A DNA stretch of 37,899 nucleotides from Bacteroidota bacterium (GTDB taxonomy: Bacteria; Bacteroidota; Bacteroidia; 2-12-FULL-35-15): assembly GCA_947469885.1 (NCBI GenBank), contig CANIQT010000013.1, positions 77,604-115,502 of the forward strand, read 5' to 3'. Positions 8,108 through 15,571 of this stretch are shown here, piece by piece. Made by a program: the position numbers and the translations under genes. Positions within the stretch are counted from its first letter, which is position 1. Each line of letters begins with the position of its first letter. Under the pieces are notes generated by a model. It worked only from the letters and a program-made list of their open reading frames with translations, made no database searches and was not told the DNA's origin.

Positions 8108-8932
8108 TTATTTTTTTCTTCTTTCGATAATGTATTTATTCGAAGCTTTCTTCGGATAACGTGTTTTGTAACCTTTAGAAGGCAACCCTTTGCGAGAGCG
8201 TGGGTGACCTCCTGAAGCTCTACCTTCACCTCCACCCATTGGATGATCAACCGGGTTCATAGCTACCGGACGTGTTCTTGGTCTGCGACCAGCCCAACGT
8301 GTACGACCTGCTTTACCACTGATTTCCAAATTATGGTCGGCATTAGATACTGAACCAATAGTAGCCATACAAGTAACCAAAATCATACGAGTTTCGCCCG
8401 ATGGCATTTTTACTACTGCATACTTACCATCTCTTGCACTCAACTGAGCAGCCGAACCAGCACTACGAGCCATGATAGCTCCTTGCCCTGGACGTAACTC
8501 AATATTGTGAATAGTTGTTCCCAACGGAATATCTGACAAAAACATTGCATTTCCTACTTCCGGAGTTGCAGTGCTGCCTGACATTAATTTTGCACCTACC
8601 TGTAATCCTGCAGGAGCAACAATATAACGTTTCTCACCATCTGCATAATGCAACAAAGCAATACGTGCAGTACGATTAGGGTCATACTCAATTGTTTTAA
8701 CAGTAGCAGGAACTCCTGCTTTATCTCTTTTGAAATCAATAATACGGTATTGTTGTTTGTGACCACCGCCTATGTAGCGCATTGTCATCTTACCTGTATT
8801 GTCACGTCCTCCCGATTTTTTAGAAGGAACCAACAAACTCTTTTCAGGAGTATCGGAAGTAATATCAGCGTTATCGCTGACTAATTTAAAGCGTTGACCG
8901 GGTGTTAAAGGTCTTAATTTCTTTAATGCCAT
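8108..8932 (-). CDS. rplB: Ribosomal protein L2
   Basis: The 274-residue protein matches the usual length. It contains the RNA-binding [20 protein letters not shown] region and the C-terminal block [19 protein letters not shown], including the conserved histidine implicated in peptidyl transferase assembly. It ends with the basic [21 protein letters not shown]2 binds 23S rRNA domain IV and bridges to the 30S subunit. Confidence 0.98.
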   Translation of the reverse strand: MALKKLRPLTPGQRFKLVSDNADITSDTPEKSLLVPSKKSGGRDNTGKMTMRYIGGGHKQQYRIIDFKRDKAGVPATVKTIEYDPNRTARIALLHYADGEKRYIVAPAGLQVGAKLMSGSTATPEVGNAMFLSDIPLGTTIHNIELRPGQGAIMARSAGSAAQLSARDGKYAVVKMPSGETRMILVTCMATIGSVSNADHNLEISGKAGRTRWAGRRPRTRPVAMNPVDHPMGGGEGRASGGHPRSRKGLPSKGYKTRYPKKASNKYIIERRKK

Positions 8933-8981
8933 TTTAGTTTATTTATTATCACAGGTCACTAACCTGTATAGTTACTTAATA

Positions 8982-9272
8982 TTAAATACTTGCGTAAAAA
9001 TCAATTGTTTCGCCTGCTTTCAGGGTAACAATTGCTTTTTTGTTTTGTTTCACTCTTCCTATTGCTGTACCTTGAGTGGTGTTGCGGGTTTTTACTTTCC
9101 CCACATAGTTTTGTGTGTTAACTGAAGTTACAGACACTCCGTATAGCTTTTCAACAGCACTTTTTATTTGAACTTTATTAGCAGTTTTTGCTACTATAAA
9201 GCCATAGCGACCCATCTTCTCGCTTTGTCCTGTCATTTTTTCGGTAATTACCGGTTTTACTATTATGCTCAT
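8982..9272 (-). CDS. rplW: Ribosomal protein L23
   Basis: The 96-residue protein starts with IVKPVITEKMTGQSEKMGRY, the L23 N-terminal motif, followed by ANKVQIKSAVEKLYGVSV. L23 sits at the exit tunnel and is the docking site for trigger factor and SRP. Its ATG is 4 nt past the rplD stop codon. Confidence 0.97.
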   Translation of the reverse strand: MSIIVKPVITEKMTGQSEKMGRYGFIVAKTANKVQIKSAVEKLYGVSVTSVNTQNYVGKVKTRNTTQGTAIGRVKQNKKAIVTLKAGETIDFYASI

Positions 9273-9276
9273 GTTC

Positions 9277-9906
9277 TTAGTTGCTTAACAAATTTTCAAT
9301 TTCCTTAACCGAACTTTCAACAAGTAATAAACTACTTGCATTTAAAATATCGTAAGTGTTCAAATCCGAAGCAGTAACCACTTTTGCATTGGTTAAATTT
9401 CGGGACGACAAAAGTATATTTTTATTCAATGCACCCAACACTAACAGTGTTTTTTTATCTGCCAGCTTCAAATTGTTCATCAAATCAGCATATTGCTTGG
9501 TTTTTGGAGCATCAAAATTGAAGTCTTCCAAAACAGTAATATTGCTTTCTTTTGCTTTATAAGCCAATGCCGACATACGGGCAAGGCGTTTTAATTTTTT
9601 ATTCAATTTAAAAGAATAATCTTTCGGACGCGGTCCAAAAATACGACCTCCTCCTACTTTTGTTCCCGACTTAATGCTTCCAGAACGTGCACCACCTCCA
9701 CCTTTTTGTCTTCCTAATTTCTTAGTAGAACCCGAAACTTCATTTCTTTCTTTCGATTTATGAGTCCCCTGACGTTGGTTTGCCTGATGTTGTTTCACAT
9801 CAAGATATATCGCATGGTCGTTTGGCTCAATGCCGAATATGGCATCACTCAAGCTCACTTTCTTAGAAGTAGCTTTACCGCTTATATTTGTTACTGATAC
9901 TTCCAT
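9277..9906 (-). CDS. rplD: Ribosomal protein L4
   Basis: The 209-residue protein has the family blocks [20 protein letters not shown], the tunnel loop region [20 protein letters not shown], and [20 protein letters not shown]4 binds 23S rRNA and lines the exit tunnel. In E. coli it also represses its own operon; whether that holds here is unknown. The gene starts 2 nt after the rplC stop codon. Confidence 0.97.
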   Translation of the reverse strand: MEVSVTNISGKATSKKVSLSDAIFGIEPNDHAIYLDVKQHQANQRQGTHKSKERNEVSGSTKKLGRQKGGGGARSGSIKSGTKVGGGRIFGPRPKDYSFKLNKKLKRLARMSALAYKAKESNITVLEDFNFDAPKTKQYADLMNNLKLADKKTLLVLGALNKNILLSSRNLTNAKVVTASDLNTYDILNASSLLLVESSVKEIENLLSN

Positions 9907-9908
9907 TT

Positions 9909-10526
9909 CTATTTTTCGATTGTTACGTAACTACCTTTTGCTCCTGCTATCGAACCTTTGATTATCAAAAGATTTTTTTCAGCAATCACTTTTACTACTT
10001 CTAAGTTCTGAATTTTAACGCTATCTCCGCCCATACGTCCGCCCATTCTCATTCCTTTGAATACGCGTGATGGCCAAGAAGAAGCTCCCAAAGAACCTGG
10101 TGCACGCAAACGGTCGTGCTGACCGTGAGTGGTACCACCAACACCGCCAAAGCCGTGACGTTTTACAACCCCTTGAAATCCTTTTCCTTTTGATGTACCT
10201 GATACATCAACAAAATCGCCTTCCACAAACAAATTGACATCAACAGTACCACCAAGGGTTTGTTCTGTTTCAAAATATTTGAATTCAGCAATTTTACGTT
10301 TAGGAGTAGTTTTAGCTTTAGCAAAATGACCTTTCATGGCAGAAGAAGTATGTTTTTCTTTCTTTTCATCAAAAGCAAGTTGTACTGAAGCATATCCGTC
10401 TTTCTCCAAGGTTTTTACTTGTGTTACCACACAAGGACCAGCTTCGATTACTGTGCATGGTATGTATTTACCATTGGCACCGAAGATACTGGTCATTCCT
10501 ACTTTTTTACCTATTATTCCAGACAT
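9909..10526 (-). CDS. rplC: Ribosomal protein L3, first gene of the operon
   Basis: The 205-residue protein opens [15 protein letters not shown] and has the L3 centre [20 protein letters not shown] and [13 protein letters not shown]. The glutamine methylated by PrmB in E. coli falls where this protein reads [10 protein letters not shown], so that modification is not expected. L3 is an early assembly protein reaching the peptidyl transferase centre. No rpsJ (S10) gene lies upstream; a strong promoter at 10578-10607 does. Confidence 0.97.
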   Translation of the reverse strand: MSGIIGKKVGMTSIFGANGKYIPCTVIEAGPCVVTQVKTLEKDGYASVQLAFDEKKEKHTSSAMKGHFAKAKTTPKRKIAEFKYFETEQTLGGTVDVNLFVEGDFVDVSGTSKGKGFQGVVKRHGFGGVGGTTHGQHDRLRAPGSLGASSWPSRVFKGMRMGGRMGGDSVKIQNLEVVKVIAEKNLLIIKGSIAGAKGSYVTIEK

Positions 10527-10577
10527 TATTACTTATTTATTTATATAAATTCCCCTCATTATTTTTTTTAGGGACGG

Positions 10578-10607
10578 CAAAAGTAGAAAATTTATTTATA
10601 TAAACAA
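10578..10607 (-). promoter_or_regulatory. Promoter of the rplC-rpsN operon
   Basis: On the minus strand TTG (10607-10605) is followed after exactly 19 nt by TACTTTTG (10585-10578), a full match to the Bacteroidota consensus. The expected start site near 10571 gives a leader of about 45 nt before rplC. This shows the operon begins at rplC. Confidence 0.8.
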
Positions 10608-10654
10608 CAAAACGTTGAAAATATTTTTAAAACTGCCACTCAGATATCGAAAAA

Positions 10655-10958
10655 AGACTAAAAAAGTGTTTTGGGGTGCTCCCCGACTGGGGGATGGGTA
10701 CAAACAACTGTGCGGACGTATCTCCAAGTCTGGGGGTAGATGCAAACAACTGTACGGACGTATCTCCAAGTCGGGTGGTTGATGCAAACAACTGCACGGA
10801 TGTATCTCCCTGTCGGGTGGTTCATGCAAACAACTGTACGGACGTATCTCCAAGTCGGGTGGTTGATGCAAACAACTGCGCAGACCTATCTCCCTGTCGG
10901 GGAGCGGGTGCAAACAACTGTACGGACCTATCTCCCAGTCGGGGATTTGCTTCAACAA
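10655..10958. repeat. Array B: six tandem 42-bp units plus partial ends
   Basis: Units start at 10697, 10739, 10781, 10823, 10865 and 10907, each exactly 42 bp. The consensus begins GATGCAAACAACTGYRCGGA and continues TATCTCCMWGTCGGG. Partial units flank the array. Both strands stay open across it: the plus frame encodes a 14-residue period around NNCTDVSPSR, the minus frame one around SCLHQPPDLEI. It lies behind the rplC promoter and before the T9SS gene at 11087. I see no other gene between 10608 and 11086. Confidence 0.9.
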
Positions 10959-11056
10959 TTTTCTATTACAGTATGTTTTTAAGGGAAATACCTTTGAAAA
11001 ACAAAAATAATGACACTTCCAAAACAAGAATACTCTACAACTAATCATTTTATTAA

Positions 11057-11064
11057 TACATTTG
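11057..11064 (+). promoter_or_regulatory. -7 element for the small T9SS gene
   Basis: TACATTTG matches TAnnTTTG and ends 22 nt before the ATG at 11087. No clear TTG lies at the usual distance upstream. Confidence 0.5.
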
Positions 11065-11086
11065 TTTCCCTAAAACCAAACATTTT

Positions 11087-11587
11087 ATGAAACGACTTTT
11101 ATTACTTCTCCTCATTCTCAATTGTCAATTCTCCATTATCCATTGCACCGCTCAGACTTTTACCCAAACTATTAACACAAGCGGGGGAGGATATTACCAG
11201 CAAATAAATGGCAGTATGCAGTTTACAATGGGAGAACCACTGACCGAAACGTACAGCAATTCAGGAGGAAAACTAACCCAGGGCTTTGAGCAGGGCAGTT
11301 ATTTAATATTGGCAGTGGATGAACTGCCAGCCATTTCTACTATTTCCATTGATTTGTTCCCAAACCCTTCTAACGGTATTTTTGCTGTTTTTATTAAAGC
11401 AGACGTAAATTCGCTCTTTACTATTAAGGTGATGGATGCGCAGGGGAAATTGATATTGAATAAAGAAATAAACAACAGACAGCAGGAAATCTTAGATATT
11501 ACTGCATTTACAAACAGTATTTATTTTGTGGTGATTACAGATGCTGATAAAAATAATTTAAAAACGTATAAGATTATTAAACAATAA
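11087..11587 (+). CDS. Small secreted protein with T9SS type A sorting domain
   Basis: The 166-residue protein has an N-terminal signal peptide (MKRLLLLLLILNCQFSIIHC, cleaved near TAQ), a short region with YYQQINGSMQFTMGEP and KLTQGFEQGSY, and a type A sorting domain from about residue 90: ISIDLFPNPSNGIF, FTIKVMDAQGKLIL, YKIIKQ at the end. The non-sorting part is only about 65 residues, so it may be mainly a structural or adaptor protein. The part of the signal peptide reading ILNCQFSIIHC is encoded by a low-complexity run of CTCAATTGTCAATT type. It lies 118 nt upstream of the fibre-like gene at 11705, with a hairpin between them. Confidence 0.85.
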   Translation: MKRLLLLLLILNCQFSIIHCTAQTFTQTINTSGGGYYQQINGSMQFTMGEPLTETYSNSGGKLTQGFEQGSYLILAVDELPAISTISIDLFPNPSNGIFAVFIKADVNSLFTIKVMDAQGKLILNKEINNRQQEILDITAFTNSIYFVVITDADKNNLKTYKIIKQ

Positions 11588-11595
11588 AAAATAAA

Positions 11596-11682
11596 TGGAA
11601 CGCAGATGACGCTGATTTTTATGATTTAAAAGGATTTTAAAAATCATATTTTATCCGCCTAATCTGCGTCATCTGCGTTCCA
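11596..11682. repeat. 87-bp inverted-repeat element (GGAACGCAGATGACGC hairpin)
   Basis: The outer arms of about 22 bp start TGGAACGCAGATGACGC and match each other's reverse complement with one difference; ATGATTT / AAATCAT forms an inner pair. The whole element could fold into one long hairpin. It starts 9 nt after the 11087 gene stop codon. A short fragment of the same arm (TGGAACGCAGA) occurs near 36701. Confidence 0.85.
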
Positions 11683-11704
11683 ATAATTAAACAAACCAAA
11701 CAAT

Positions 11705-13249
11705 ATGAAAAAAATAATCTTTTTTTTATCTGTAACACTACTCCTCCCCTTCGGGGAGGCTGGGAGGGGCTTCGCCCAAGCCCCCCAATCCTTCAAATAC
11801 CAGAGTGTGGTGCGCGATGCTACGGGTGCATTAGCTGTAAACCGTGTTATTTCTATCCGTACAAGCATATTGGCTGGCAGTGCAAGCGGTAGCATTGTTT
11901 ACATGGAAACTCAAACATTAAGTACCAACGACTATGGGGTGGTGTCTTTAAACATAGGTGCAGGCACAGTAGCAAGCGGAAACTTTGCAACCATTAGCTG
12001 GGGTGCAACCACCTACTTTGTAAAAACCGAGTTAGACATTAACGGTGGCAGTACATACCTGTTTATGGGCACTTCCCAGATACTTTCTGTGCCCTATGCC
12101 CTCTATGCCGAAAAAGCAGGAAACAGCAACAACGACCATGACACCAGCGCGACCAACGAATTGCAAAACCTTTCTGTTGTTGGTAATAATTTAAGTATTT
12201 CTAATGGCAATACCATTGCTTTGCCTCCTGATGCAGATAGCAACCCAACGAATGAATTGCAGAATCTTTCTTTAATCGGTGATTCGTTGCATATTTCTAA
12301 TGGTAATGCAGTTTATTTAAGTGGTGTTGTTGACCTAGATGCAAGCCCTACCAATGAATTGCAAAATTTAAGTTTGAATAATGATACTTTAAATATTAGC
12401 ATGGGAAACAATGTGGTGTTTCCTCATGATGTTGATAGGGATACCACTAATGAGATACAGAGTCTTTCTATTAATCAAGGAACAATACATATTTCAAAAG
12501 GAAATTCTATTTCTTTACCTGATAGTTCTATAACAAATGAATTACAAGATTTAAGCATTAACCAAGGGGCGATTAGCATTTCAAGCAGAAACTCAATTCA
12601 TTTGCCTGATAGTTCTGCAACTAATGAATTGCAGAACTTGAGTATAAATGCAGGAACAGTTAGTATTTCAAATGGTAATTCGATTACATTGCCTGATGCT
12701 TCTTCAACTAACGAACTTCAAAATTTAAGTAATAACCAAGACACTATTTCTATTTCGCAAGGGAATTCAATCTATATTAATACTACACGCTCTTTAAAAT
12801 TCCCGGAAGGTACTGATGGAATTCCTGTTGTTTTAAAGAAAGCCGGGGCTGGACCAATAGTAACATATACTGTCCCTTCAGGTAAAAATTTTTATTTAAC
12901 CAATAAATGGGATAACCAGACGGGAAATATTTATGGTTTTCCCGTTTTCCCTACCGGTACAACAATATCACTTACAAATCCATATTACTTATGTGGTGTT
13001 ATCGTTAATCAAACATCCGGCATACAAATAATTAATACTCAAGTTACAAATACCCTAACCTATACTGTACCTTCTGGCAAAACCTTTTATTTAAAGAGTT
13101 TTGGAAGTGGTTTCAAGGCTCAATTTATTAATGGAGATACATACACAGGTTCAACCACTGATATTGCTGAAATACTAATGTTTGATGCTGGCACTATTAT
13201 TATGAGTACAGGCACTTCTCCCGTTTCTATTTCAGGTTATTTAAAATAG
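11705..13249 (+). CDS. Secreted fibre-like protein with TNELQNLS repeats
   Basis: The 514-residue protein starts with a signal peptide (MKKIIFFLSVTLLL, cleaved after FAQ). Residues about 28-145 form a globular domain (FKYQSVVRDATGALA, ending PYALYAEKAG). Roughly residues 149-365 are about eight repeats of 25-30 residues built on TNELQNLS...ISNGN...LPD. A C-terminal domain of about 145 residues has two related halves (TYTVPSGKNFYLTN and TYTVPSGKTFYLKS). The pattern recalls phage tail-fibre shafts or surface stalks found in many Bacteroidota; no catalytic motif or T9SS domain is seen. The codons for LLPFGEAGRG come from a dispersed GC-rich palindrome. A second gene follows after 3 nt. Confidence 0.8.
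   Translation: MKKIIFFLSVTLLLPFGEAGRGFAQAPQSFKYQSVVRDATGALAVNRVISIRTSILAGSASGSIVYMETQTLSTNDYGVVSLNIGAGTVASGNFATISWGATTYFVKTELDINGGSTYLFMGTSQILSVPYALYAEKAGNSNNDHDTSATNELQNLSVVGNNLSISNGNTIALPPDADSNPTNELQNLSLIGDSLHISNGNAVYLSGVVDLDASPTNELQNLSLNNDTLNISMGNNVVFPHDVDRDTTNEIQSLSINQGTIHISKGNSISLPDSSITNELQDLSINQGAISISSRNSIHLPDSSATNELQNLSINAGTVSISNGNSITLPDASSTNELQNLSNNQDTISISQGNSIYINTTRSLKFPEGTDGIPVVLKKAGAGPIVTYTVPSGKNFYLTNKWDNQTGNIYGFPVFPTGTTISLTNPYYLCGVIVNQTSGIQIINTQVTNTLTYTVPSGKTFYLKSFGSGFKAQFINGDTYTGSTTDIAEILMFDAGTIIMSTGTSPVSISGYLK
11743..11770. repeat. REP-like palindrome embedded in signal-peptide codons
   Basis: CCTCCCC pairs with GGGGAGG around a TTC loop (11743-11759), followed by CTGGGAGGGGC. 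The same hairpin family occurs without coding role at 403-421 and, in a longer form, at 37352-37378. Confidence 0.75.
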
Positions 13250-13252
13250 AAA

Positions 13253-13867
13253 ATGGAAATAACACGTTACATTGTAACAGTATTAGCGGGAAGCTCCACA
13301 ATTGGTGTAATAATTGTTTTTCTAGGAAAAACAATTATTACTAAAAGTTCAGACATAATTCTTGCGAATCATAAAAATAAATTAGATTTATTAAAGATTG
13401 AACATCAAATAAGATTTTCAAAATTAAATGAAGAAAGAGGCAATGTTATCAAAGAAATATTTCAGTCTTTATACAATTTAGAAGAAAAACTTAAAACACT
13501 CACAACAACAGCTCAAGGACCAGATTGGATTAACGATAATGTGCGAGAAGAAAGTGCTATAAAACAATTAAATCAAACAAAGGATTTGTTGGAAGTCAAT
13601 CGGATATTTTTTAGTGAAAATCAATGTAACAGTATTGAAAAGACTCTAAATGAATGTTTAGATGTAATTGATAGAATGTGTAAAGCGAAACAGAATTATA
13701 CATTTCGCGAACAAATAAGAGTATCTGGAGGTGCTGATACTTTCACTAACGATGATGAAAACCCTCTTAAAATATGGCAAAGTGCTGAAAAGAAAGTCAA
13801 AAAGGAAATTAAAGAGGAAAGACTGAAACTTGCTAAAGAATTCCGAGATTTAATCGGAGTTAAATAA
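13253..13867 (+). CDS. Unknown membrane-anchored coiled-coil protein
   Basis: I do not recognise a named family. The 204-residue protein has one N-terminal membrane helix (about 6-26, IVTVLAGSSTIGVIIVFLGK) and then long, charged, mostly helical sequence. A segment HQIRFSKLNEERGNVIKEIF (about 63-82) resembles a widespread hypothetical type in which one anchor helix precedes a soluble helical domain. It could form a coiled coil. The ATG is 3 nt after the stop of the fibre-like gene, so co-translation is likely, although its function seems unrelated. It opens the repeat-rich accessory patch. No toxin, nuclease or protease motif is visible. Confidence 0.7.
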   Translation: MEITRYIVTVLAGSSTIGVIIVFLGKTIITKSSDIILANHKNKLDLLKIEHQIRFSKLNEERGNVIKEIFQSLYNLEEKLKTLTTTAQGPDWINDNVREESAIKQLNQTKDLLEVNRIFFSENQCNSIEKTLNECLDVIDRMCKAKQNYTFREQIRVSGGADTFTNDDENPLKIWQSAEKKVKKEIKEERLKLAKEFRDLIGVK

Positions 13868-13879
13868 AAGTGATTTTTT

Positions 13880-14312
13880 TTAGCCGTTGTTGGTGTTCTA
13901 AAAAATTAGCAGAAAGGCTGCCTTTGTTGGTGTTTTTTCACCAACAAACGTAAGAAGGGAAAAAAAATAAGAAGACATGAGTGTAGATTTTTTAGCCATT
14001 GTTGGTGTTCTGAACTAATAGCAGAAAGGCTGCCTTTGTTGCTTTCACACATACTGGCTCAAATGTATACTATACATTTGCCCTCACCAACAAACGAATG
14101 AATAGAAAAAATAAGAAGGGAAGAGTGTAGATTTTAATGATGGGAAAGCAGAGCAAAAAAGAATAAGAGACAAACAAAACAAAACATATACAATGAGCAA
14201 CATTAAGCCATTGTTGGTGTTCAGAAATAAAAGCAGAAAGGCTGCCTTTGTTTAGCCGTTGCAGGTGTTCTGAAAAATGATGCCTTTGTTGGTGTTATTT
14301 CACCAACAAACG
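13880..14312. repeat. Cluster of TTGTTGGTG hairpin repeats (three to four copies)
   Basis: Copies run 13880-13950, 13993-14096, 14203-14250 and 14251-14312. A full copy reads TAGCCRTTGTTGGTGTTCT, an A-rich spacer, AGCAGAAAGGCTGCCTTTG, then TTGTTGGTG-loop-CACCAACAA and ACG. The last part is a hairpin with a 9-bp stem. The copies fill nearly all of the 470-nt gap between genes. A 20-codon ORF (14193-14255) exists inside one copy but is repeat sequence. Isolated hairpins of the same type lie at 14735-14753 and 15015-15038. Confidence 0.85.
14047..14084. repeat. Palindrome nested inside a hairpin repeat
   Basis: CAAATGTATA and its exact reverse complement flank a central C, within CTGGCTCAAATG...ATTTGCCCT. 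It interrupts the second TTGTTGGTG repeat between its two hairpin arms. A related palindrome with different inner bases lies at 36726-36757. Confidence 0.85.
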
Positions 14313-14337
14313 CTGAAAAGGAAAAAATAAAAATACT

Positions 14338-14727
14338 ATGGCAGAAAAAAACTTTTTCAATTTAAAATTAATACATCCGGTAATCAACCGATTTGCCGAA
14401 GACCATTATATATGTATAAAATGTTATCAGGAGGCATATGCTTTTTTGGATGATATAGAGTCGGAAGAACCAGAGGATGAAGGGGAAGGAATGGAAGTAA
14501 TGATAAAATTGTACAGAGGAATATGTCAACATTATTCGGATTTGCAGGAAGCGTATCACAACTTTATTATATCCTATTTTGAATTTAAAGAAACAGCCAA
14601 AAGTAACGAATTGGTAAAAGCAGAATTTAATAAACTACCAATTGATTTTGCACCTGTTAAAGAACATTTCGAACAATTAATAGACGGCTACGCAGTATCT
14701 GTAAATCGAATGAAAAAACGAATTTGA
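14338..14727 (+). CDS. Unknown small acidic helical protein
   Basis: I do not recognise this 129-residue protein. It has no signal peptide or membrane helix. An acidic stretch (DDIESEEPEDEGEGMEV, about 38-54) divides an N-terminal part containing ICIKCYQEAY from a helical C-terminal part. CxxC-like C27 and C30 (CIKC) could bind a metal only with partners, which are not obvious. The gene lies between two copies of the TTGTTGGTG hairpin, the nearest ending 25 nt before the ATG. The start is the only ATG near a plausible A-rich leader (AAGGAAAAAATA). Confidence 0.65.
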   Translation: MAEKNFFNLKLIHPVINRFAEDHYICIKCYQEAYAFLDDIESEEPEDEGEGMEVMIKLYRGICQHYSDLQEAYHNFIISYFEFKETAKSNELVKAEFNKLPIDFAPVKEHFEQLIDGYAVSVNRMKKRI

Positions 14728-14734
14728 TGTATTT

Positions 14735-14753
14735 GTTGGTGTTTTGTACCAAC
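14735..14753. repeat. Isolated TTGTTGGTG-type hairpin
   Basis: GTTGGT pairs with ACCAAC just after the 14338 gene stop codon. It is a diverged copy of the 13880-14312 hairpin family. Confidence 0.65.
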
Positions 14754-14804
14754 TGAAATTTTTTATAATTCCAAATTGGAATCTTAAAGCAGAAGGATTA
14801 AAAA

Positions 14805-14989
14805 ATCTCTAAAGTCACAATTTGTGACCTTAGAGATGGTATCTCAAATTACGATACCAATATGGTTAAAGTATTGCAGATATTGGAGGTCGCAAATTGC
14901 GACCTCCAATAAAGAAGAACAAATATAAATCTTTGAGGTGCCAATTTGGTACCTTAGAACTTGAGGTCACAGTTTGCGACATCAAGATG
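14805..14989. repeat. Four palindromes related to a segment of the ORF6N gene
   Basis: Palindromes lie at 14805-14837 (33 bp, one mismatch; arms begin ATCTCTAA), 14881-14911 (31 bp, perfect; arm TATTGGAGGTCGCAA), 14934-14954 (core AGGTGCCAA, one mismatch) and 14960-14986 (imperfect; arm CTTGAGGTCACA). All have an AT-rich centre and a core of GGTCRCAA or GGTGCCAA type. The last three form a module repeated at 15570-15672. They precede the small gene at 15063. Confidence 0.9.
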
Positions 14990-15014
14990 GAAACAAATAA
15001 ATACAATTCAGCCC

Positions 15015-15041
15015 TTGTTGGTGTTTTTTCGCCAACAAACG
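15015..15041. repeat. TTGTTGGTG hairpin before the small membrane gene
   Basis: TTGTTGGTG and CGCCAACAA pair around TTTTTT, then ACG follows; the ATG of the next gene is 22 nt further on. It closely matches the copy ending at 13950. Confidence 0.75.
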
Positions 15042-15062
15042 AAATGCAAAAAGAAAAATTTA

Positions 15063-15314
15063 ATGAGCATCTATTCAATTTTAGGTATTGCAACAGGGAT
15101 AGTAGTAATGTATTTACTTTATAAAAGTGATGCTATAAAGGAAAATCAAAAAAACTATATGAGCAGTAATGAAGAGGATGAAACTGATTTAATAGAAAAG
15201 CCAACAGCAATAGGCAAAAACAAATGGCTGCATACAACAGATGATTTCGGTAAAATGGAAGAAGGAGTAGCAGATTATGAAACGAGAGAAAAATATAAAA
15301 GGAGACATATATAA
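15063..15314 (+). CDS. Unknown small membrane protein
   Basis: Starting at the ATG at 15063, the protein is 83 residues. It has one N-terminal membrane helix (MSIYSILGIATGIVVMYLLY) followed by a charged soluble tail (SNEEDETDLIEKPT, ending KRRHI). I do not recognise a family. An upstream in-frame start at 14961 would put palindrome-derived residues (RSQFATSRWKQ) in front of the membrane helix, which is implausible. The stop codon overlaps the next gene's ATG by one base, so it is translationally coupled to the antirepressor-like gene. Confidence 0.6.
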   Translation: MSIYSILGIATGIVVMYLLYKSDAIKENQKNYMSSNEEDETDLIEKPTAIGKNKWLHTTDDFGKMEEGVADYETREKYKRRHI

Positions 15315-15571
15315 TGAGCAACCTGAAATTATTTGAGAGCAAAAAAATTCGTTCCGAATGGAATGAGAAAGAAGAGAAATGGTATTTCAGTATAGTAGAT
15401 ATTATTGAAATACTAACAGGCTCAGACCGTCCTAGAAAGTATTGGGGAGATTTAAAAACCAAGATGAAAGCGGAAGGAAGTGAACTGTCCGAAAAAATCG
15501 GACAGTTGAAAATGGAAGCAACGGATGGTAAAATTAAACTGTCGACAAATTGTCTACAGTTGAAAACTTGA
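15314..15571 (+). pseudogene. Truncated BRO-N-type phage antirepressor-like gene
   Basis: The 85-residue product has the start of the Bacteroidota BRO/antirepressor family: KKIRSEWNEKEEKWYFSIVD, IIEILTGSDRPRKYWGDLK, LKTKMKAEGSELSEKIGQLK. From memory, family members continue for roughly 200 more residues (TDVAD... SIPSPKAEPFK), and none of this is present. The last codons (LSTNCLQLKT) repeat the preceding ELSEKIGQLK theme, and the TGA stop lies in the left arm of a palindrome (15570-15590). Two near-palindromes lie in the coding sequence (15483-15507 and 15537-15561). The N-terminal domain of this family is thought to bind DNA. It could be a remnant or a short functional DNA-binding protein. 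Confidence 0.7.
15483..15561. repeat. Two AACTGTC palindromes inside the truncated gene
   Basis: At 15483-15507 AACTGTCCGA and its exact reverse complement flank AAAAA. At 15537-15561 AACTGTCGACAA faces its reverse complement with one mismatch. They encode ELSEKIGQLK and LSTNCLQLK. Both are distinct from the GGTCGCAA family but similarly placed within a coding frame. Confidence 0.85.

Noticed and set aside
10596..11048. Periodic ORFs on both strands of array B (plus 10676-11044, minus 10596-11048)
   Set aside because: Both consist mainly of the 42-bp repeat; the plus frame starts with GTG and the minus frame crosses the ribosomal promoter region. They are reported as a repeat, with low belief in coding.
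14193..14255. 20-codon ORF MSNIKPLLVFRN...
   Set aside because: It lies entirely within a copy of the hairpin repeat, whose other copies have stops or shifted frames.
13868..14337. Type III toxin-antitoxin locus (repeat RNA followed by a small gene)
   Set aside because: Repeats are long, unequal and interrupted by another palindrome, no terminator separates them from the gene, and the 14338 product has no ToxN/AbiQ-like motif that I can see.
14961..15062. Upstream start for the small membrane protein
   Set aside because: The extension is encoded by the palindromic module and hairpin repeat and would bury the membrane helix behind a charged leader.
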